Assembly (NCBI GenBank): GCA_013360215.1
Contig: JABWCP010000004.1
Coordinates: 124,001-188,000, forward strand
Reading direction: 5' to 3'
Source: a bacterium
Lineage (GTDB): Bacteria; CLD3; SB21
Length of the DNA: 64,000 bases
Within the stretch, counting starts at the first letter, position 1. Each line of letters opens with the position of its first letter. A model generated the notes under the pieces. That model worked only from the letters and a program-made list of their open reading frames with translations. It searched no databases and was not told the DNA's origin. Positions 61,831-64,000 of the stretch are shown in pieces. The position numbers were made by a program, and so were the translations under genes.

Positions 61831-64000
61831 ATGAAAAAAATTTTACTCTCCATTGTTTTTTTACTCAGTTGCTTCGGCACATCGGCTAAAGCATCTGCGG
61901 AAAATATAATCTTGGCCTCTTGGTCGAAGTCAAATCTCAATTCGATCAAACCCATGGCTGTCCAAACAGGAGATCCCTATTGGGAAGCTCAAGGCGGAAC
62001 GATACCGCCGGGATTTACAGGCGCAAGTGTAAATGCAATCGCGGTTGTTGGAACGGATGTTTACGTCGGTGGAGATATTAGCTCGATGAGCGGTAACCCA
62101 ACAGCTTCGCACATTGCTAAATGGAACGGCACATCTTGGGAAGCGCTAGGATCGGGCGTTGATGGCGTGGTGCGAGCTATTACTGTTTCCGGCTCAGATG
62201 TTTACGTTGGCGGACAGTTTACTACGGCCGGAGGAATATCTTCGCCCGGTATTGCACGTTGGGACGGAAGTGCATGGCATTCGGTGGGCGGGGGTCTCGC
62301 CGTAGTCGGAACGCCTAATGTACGCGCTATAGCTGTATCCGGATCTAATATTTATGCCGGCGGTGCATTTACAGATGCAAATGGGAATACCAGCGCTGAC
62401 TACATTGCTATGTGGGATGGGGCTTCATGGAACGCATTAGGAACTGGACTTAATGGAACTGTAAACACCATTGCGATAGGAAATTCTAATATTTATGTCG
62501 GAGGATTTTTTACCGATGCCGGCTCGATTACAACAGCAGACAGAATTGCGTACTGGAATGGCTCAAGTTGGAATGCTTTATCAACAGGCTCAACTACTAC
62601 TGTAAATGCAATTGCTTTTGAATCTGATACTAGTATTTATGTTGGTATTGCAGGTGCGCCGGGTTTAAGAAGGTGGAATGGTACGGCATTTAGTAGTGTT
62701 GGTGGGACAAACACGTTAAACAACGCAGTTCAGAGTATTCTTCTTCAAGGATCAAATGTAATCGTTGGTGGTTCATTTACACAAAACGTTAATAAATCAC
62801 CGCTCCGTTTAGGCCGAATTGCTCAATGGACAGGAAGTGCATGGCAAGCGCTAGATAGTTTATCAGGTACAGTTAACGCTTTAGGCTATGCGTCAAGTAC
62901 ACTTTATATCGGTGGTGCTTTTTCTGATGCTGGAACGATGGTTAATGCAGATCGTCTTGCTCAATGGAACGGTACACGTTTGTTACCTGTTGGTACAGGG
63001 TTAGCAAATACAGTTCGTGCTATAGTTGCTTCCGGTACGACAGTATCTGTCGGCGGTGATTTTGAAGATGCCGACACATTGACCAAAGCAGACTATGCTG
63101 CGCGATGGAATGGGTTCACCTGGTCGGCCATGCAAAGCGGTTTCAAAGGCTCTGTGTATTCGATGTCGCAATCGGGAACTACGATATTTGCGGGGGGTTC
63201 TTTCACGCAGATAGGTACCGGAACAAAAGTAAATAACGTGGCACGATGGACCGGGAGTACGTGGGGTACGATGAATGTTTCAGGTGGTACTGCTAATACA
63301 GTTGGAACGAATGGCTCGGTCAATGCCGTCGCGGCTGTAACAACGACGCGTGCGTATGTGGGAGGTAGTTTTACGAAACTTGGGGACTCTACGGTTGTTA
63401 ATGGTATTGCGCGTTGGACCAATGGTGTGGGTTGGGAAGCTTTGGGATCGGGCGTTTCCGGTGGCAATGTTTATGCTTTGGCTCTTTCAGGTACGAAACT
63501 TTACGTCGGTGGTGATTTTACATCGGCCGGCGGTGTCGCCAATACATCTCATATAGCTGTTTGGGATACGGCAACCGCTACATGGTCAGCTTTAGGTTCG
63601 GGCATTTCTAATAACACAGTGTATTCTATTGTCGTCAACGGTTCAGATGTGTATGTCGGCGGTAATTTTACAGATGCCGGCGGCGTTGCGGCAGCGGACC
63701 ATATTGCTAAATGGGATGGCGTTTCATGGTCCAGTGTAGGTACAGGCACAGAAATAAATAATACCATTCGTACGATGGCTTTTTTGGGAACAGATCTGTA
63801 TGTCGGCGGTGATTTTACAGATGCGGCCGGATATTCAGGTGGTGATTATATTGCTAAGTGGAGCGGATCAGCCTGGTCTGCACTTGGAGATGGTGCCAAT
63901 AATTCGGTTTACGCGATTATTGCTGCCGGCTCCGATTTATATGCCGGAGGAAATTTTACATCAATTGACGGGTCTTCAGCATCGCGGTTTGCACGATACC
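61831..64000 (+). CDS. Exported protein with at least 14 propeller-like repeats (3' end outside window)
   Basis: The frame from the ATG at 61831 is open to the right edge (about 723 codons). A signal peptide (MKKILLSIVFLLSCFG..., cleavage near AKA) leads into repeats of about 47-50 residues, each with a core such as VYVGGQFTTAGG, then IA-x-W-[ND]-G-x-x-W-x-x-LGSG and a hydrophobic strand. I count 14 YVGG-type cores: DISSM, QFTTAGG, AFTDANG, FFTDAGS, a degenerate IYVGIAG and nine more. Spacing and the Trp-containing strands suggest beta-propeller blades, perhaps two propellers. No C-terminal sorting or anchor domain is visible because the end is missing. Confidence 0.85.
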   Translation, partial: MKKILLSIVFLLSCFGTSAKASAENIILASWSKSNLNSIKPMAVQTGDPYWEAQGGTIPPGFTGASVNAIAVVGTDVYVGGDISSMSGNPTASHIAKWNGTSWEALGSGVDGVVRAITVSGSDVYVGGQFTTAGGISSPGIARWDGSAWHSVGGGLAVVGTPNVRAIAVSGSNIYAGGAFTDANGNTSADYIAMWDGASWNALGTGLNGTVNTIAIGNSNIYVGGFFTDAGSITTADRIAYWNGSSWNALSTGSTTTVNAIAFESDTSIYVGIAGAPGLRRWNGTAFSSVGGTNTLNNAVQSILLQGSNVIVGGSFTQNVNKSPLRLGRIAQWTGSAWQALDSLSGTVNALGYASSTLYIGGAFSDAGTMVNADRLAQWNGTRLLPVGTGLANTVRAIVASGTTVSVGGDFEDADTLTKADYAARWNGFTWSAMQSGFKGSVYSMSQSGTTIFAGGSFTQIGTGTKVNNVARWTGSTWGTMNVSGGTANTVGTNGSVNAVAAVTTTRAYVGGSFTKLGDSTVVNGIARWTNGVGWEALGSGVSGGNVYALALSGTKLYVGGDFTSAGGVANTSHIAVWDTATATWSALGSGISNNTVYSIVVNGSDVYVGGNFTDAGGVAAADHIAKWDGVSWSSVGTGTEINNTIRTMAFLGTDLYVGGDFTDAAGYSGGDYIAKWSGSAWSALGDGANNSVYAIIAAGSDLYAGGNFTSIDGSSASRFARY

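Noticed and set aside
61831..64000. CRISPR-like or tandem DNA repeat array
   Set aside because: The repeats are in protein, with in-frame periodicity and variable nucleotides; no direct DNA repeats with regular spacers exist.

Overview
The window looks like a piece of a Gram-negative bacterial chromosome of moderate-to-low GC content. It carries an LpxA lipid A acyltransferase, a TonB-dependent receptor with a carboxypeptidase-like regulatory domain, a paired DUF4249 lipoprotein, CsgG-type lipoproteins, RlpA, an MCE (MlaD-like) protein, and HprK without visible PTS genes. This mix suggests the FCB superphylum (Bacteroidota, Ignavibacteria, Calditrichota or KSB1-like relatives). That placement is inference from gene families only. 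I found no tRNA, rRNA, transposase, integrase or CRISPR array.

Layout. 1-2.5 kb: the end of a HEAT/cyclophilin gene, convergent with hemW. 2.7-11.0 kb: a six-gene envelope island made of four exported or lipid-anchored LPP20-like proteins (one is a triple tandem repeat, another is fused to a CsgG/FlgT-like domain), a fifth divergent lipoprotein, and an exported TPR-CHAT protease with an intact His/Cys dyad. This is the best candidate for an undescribed system. 11.1-18.4 kb: an orphan gene, then a kynurenine-pathway cluster (3-hydroxyanthranilate dioxygenase, ACMS decarboxylase, a cyclase/formamidase-like protein, kynureninase and kynurenine 3-monooxygenase) that also contains an SRPBCC-like protein and a lipoprotein alpha/beta hydrolase. 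18.6-22.2 kb: two small membrane proteins and an EF-G2-like GTPase. 22.2-25.9 kb: a palindrome-rich intergenic region with a perfect FNR/CRP-type box, then a TonB receptor and its DUF4249 partner. 25.9-30.7 kb (minus strand): ROK kinase, DEDDh exonuclease/GIY-YIG fusion, lipoprotein, barrel protein and class I aldolase. 30.9-40.2 kb: uvrA, hprK, mlaD-like, ZIP and AbgT transporters, with glmS convergent.

40.4-52.3 kb is a long plus-strand run: rel, a PhnP-like hydrolase, a large TPR lipoprotein, rlpA, a polytopic membrane protein, a methyltransferase, a glutamate-racemase-like protein with an altered active site, a sugar transferase, a lipoprotein, an amidohydrolase and lpxA. 52.5-54.8 kb holds a second CsgG-type locus (CsgG, a small lipoprotein, DUF4810, DUF799/GNA1162). 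54.9-61.4 kb (mostly minus strand): copper chaperone and CopA, GNAT, a short GTP cyclohydrolase II, DUF3592, a DHFR/RibD-C-like reductase (plus strand), a repeat-bearing spacer and a YCF48-like lipoprotein. The right edge is an exported protein with at least 14 propeller-like repeats that runs off the window.

Functionally, the window combines housekeeping (translation, UvrA repair, stringent response, GlmS and LpxA for envelope precursors) with several envelope modules. The two CsgG-type loci may both build outer-membrane-associated assemblies. The first is coupled to a putative exported caspase-like protease.
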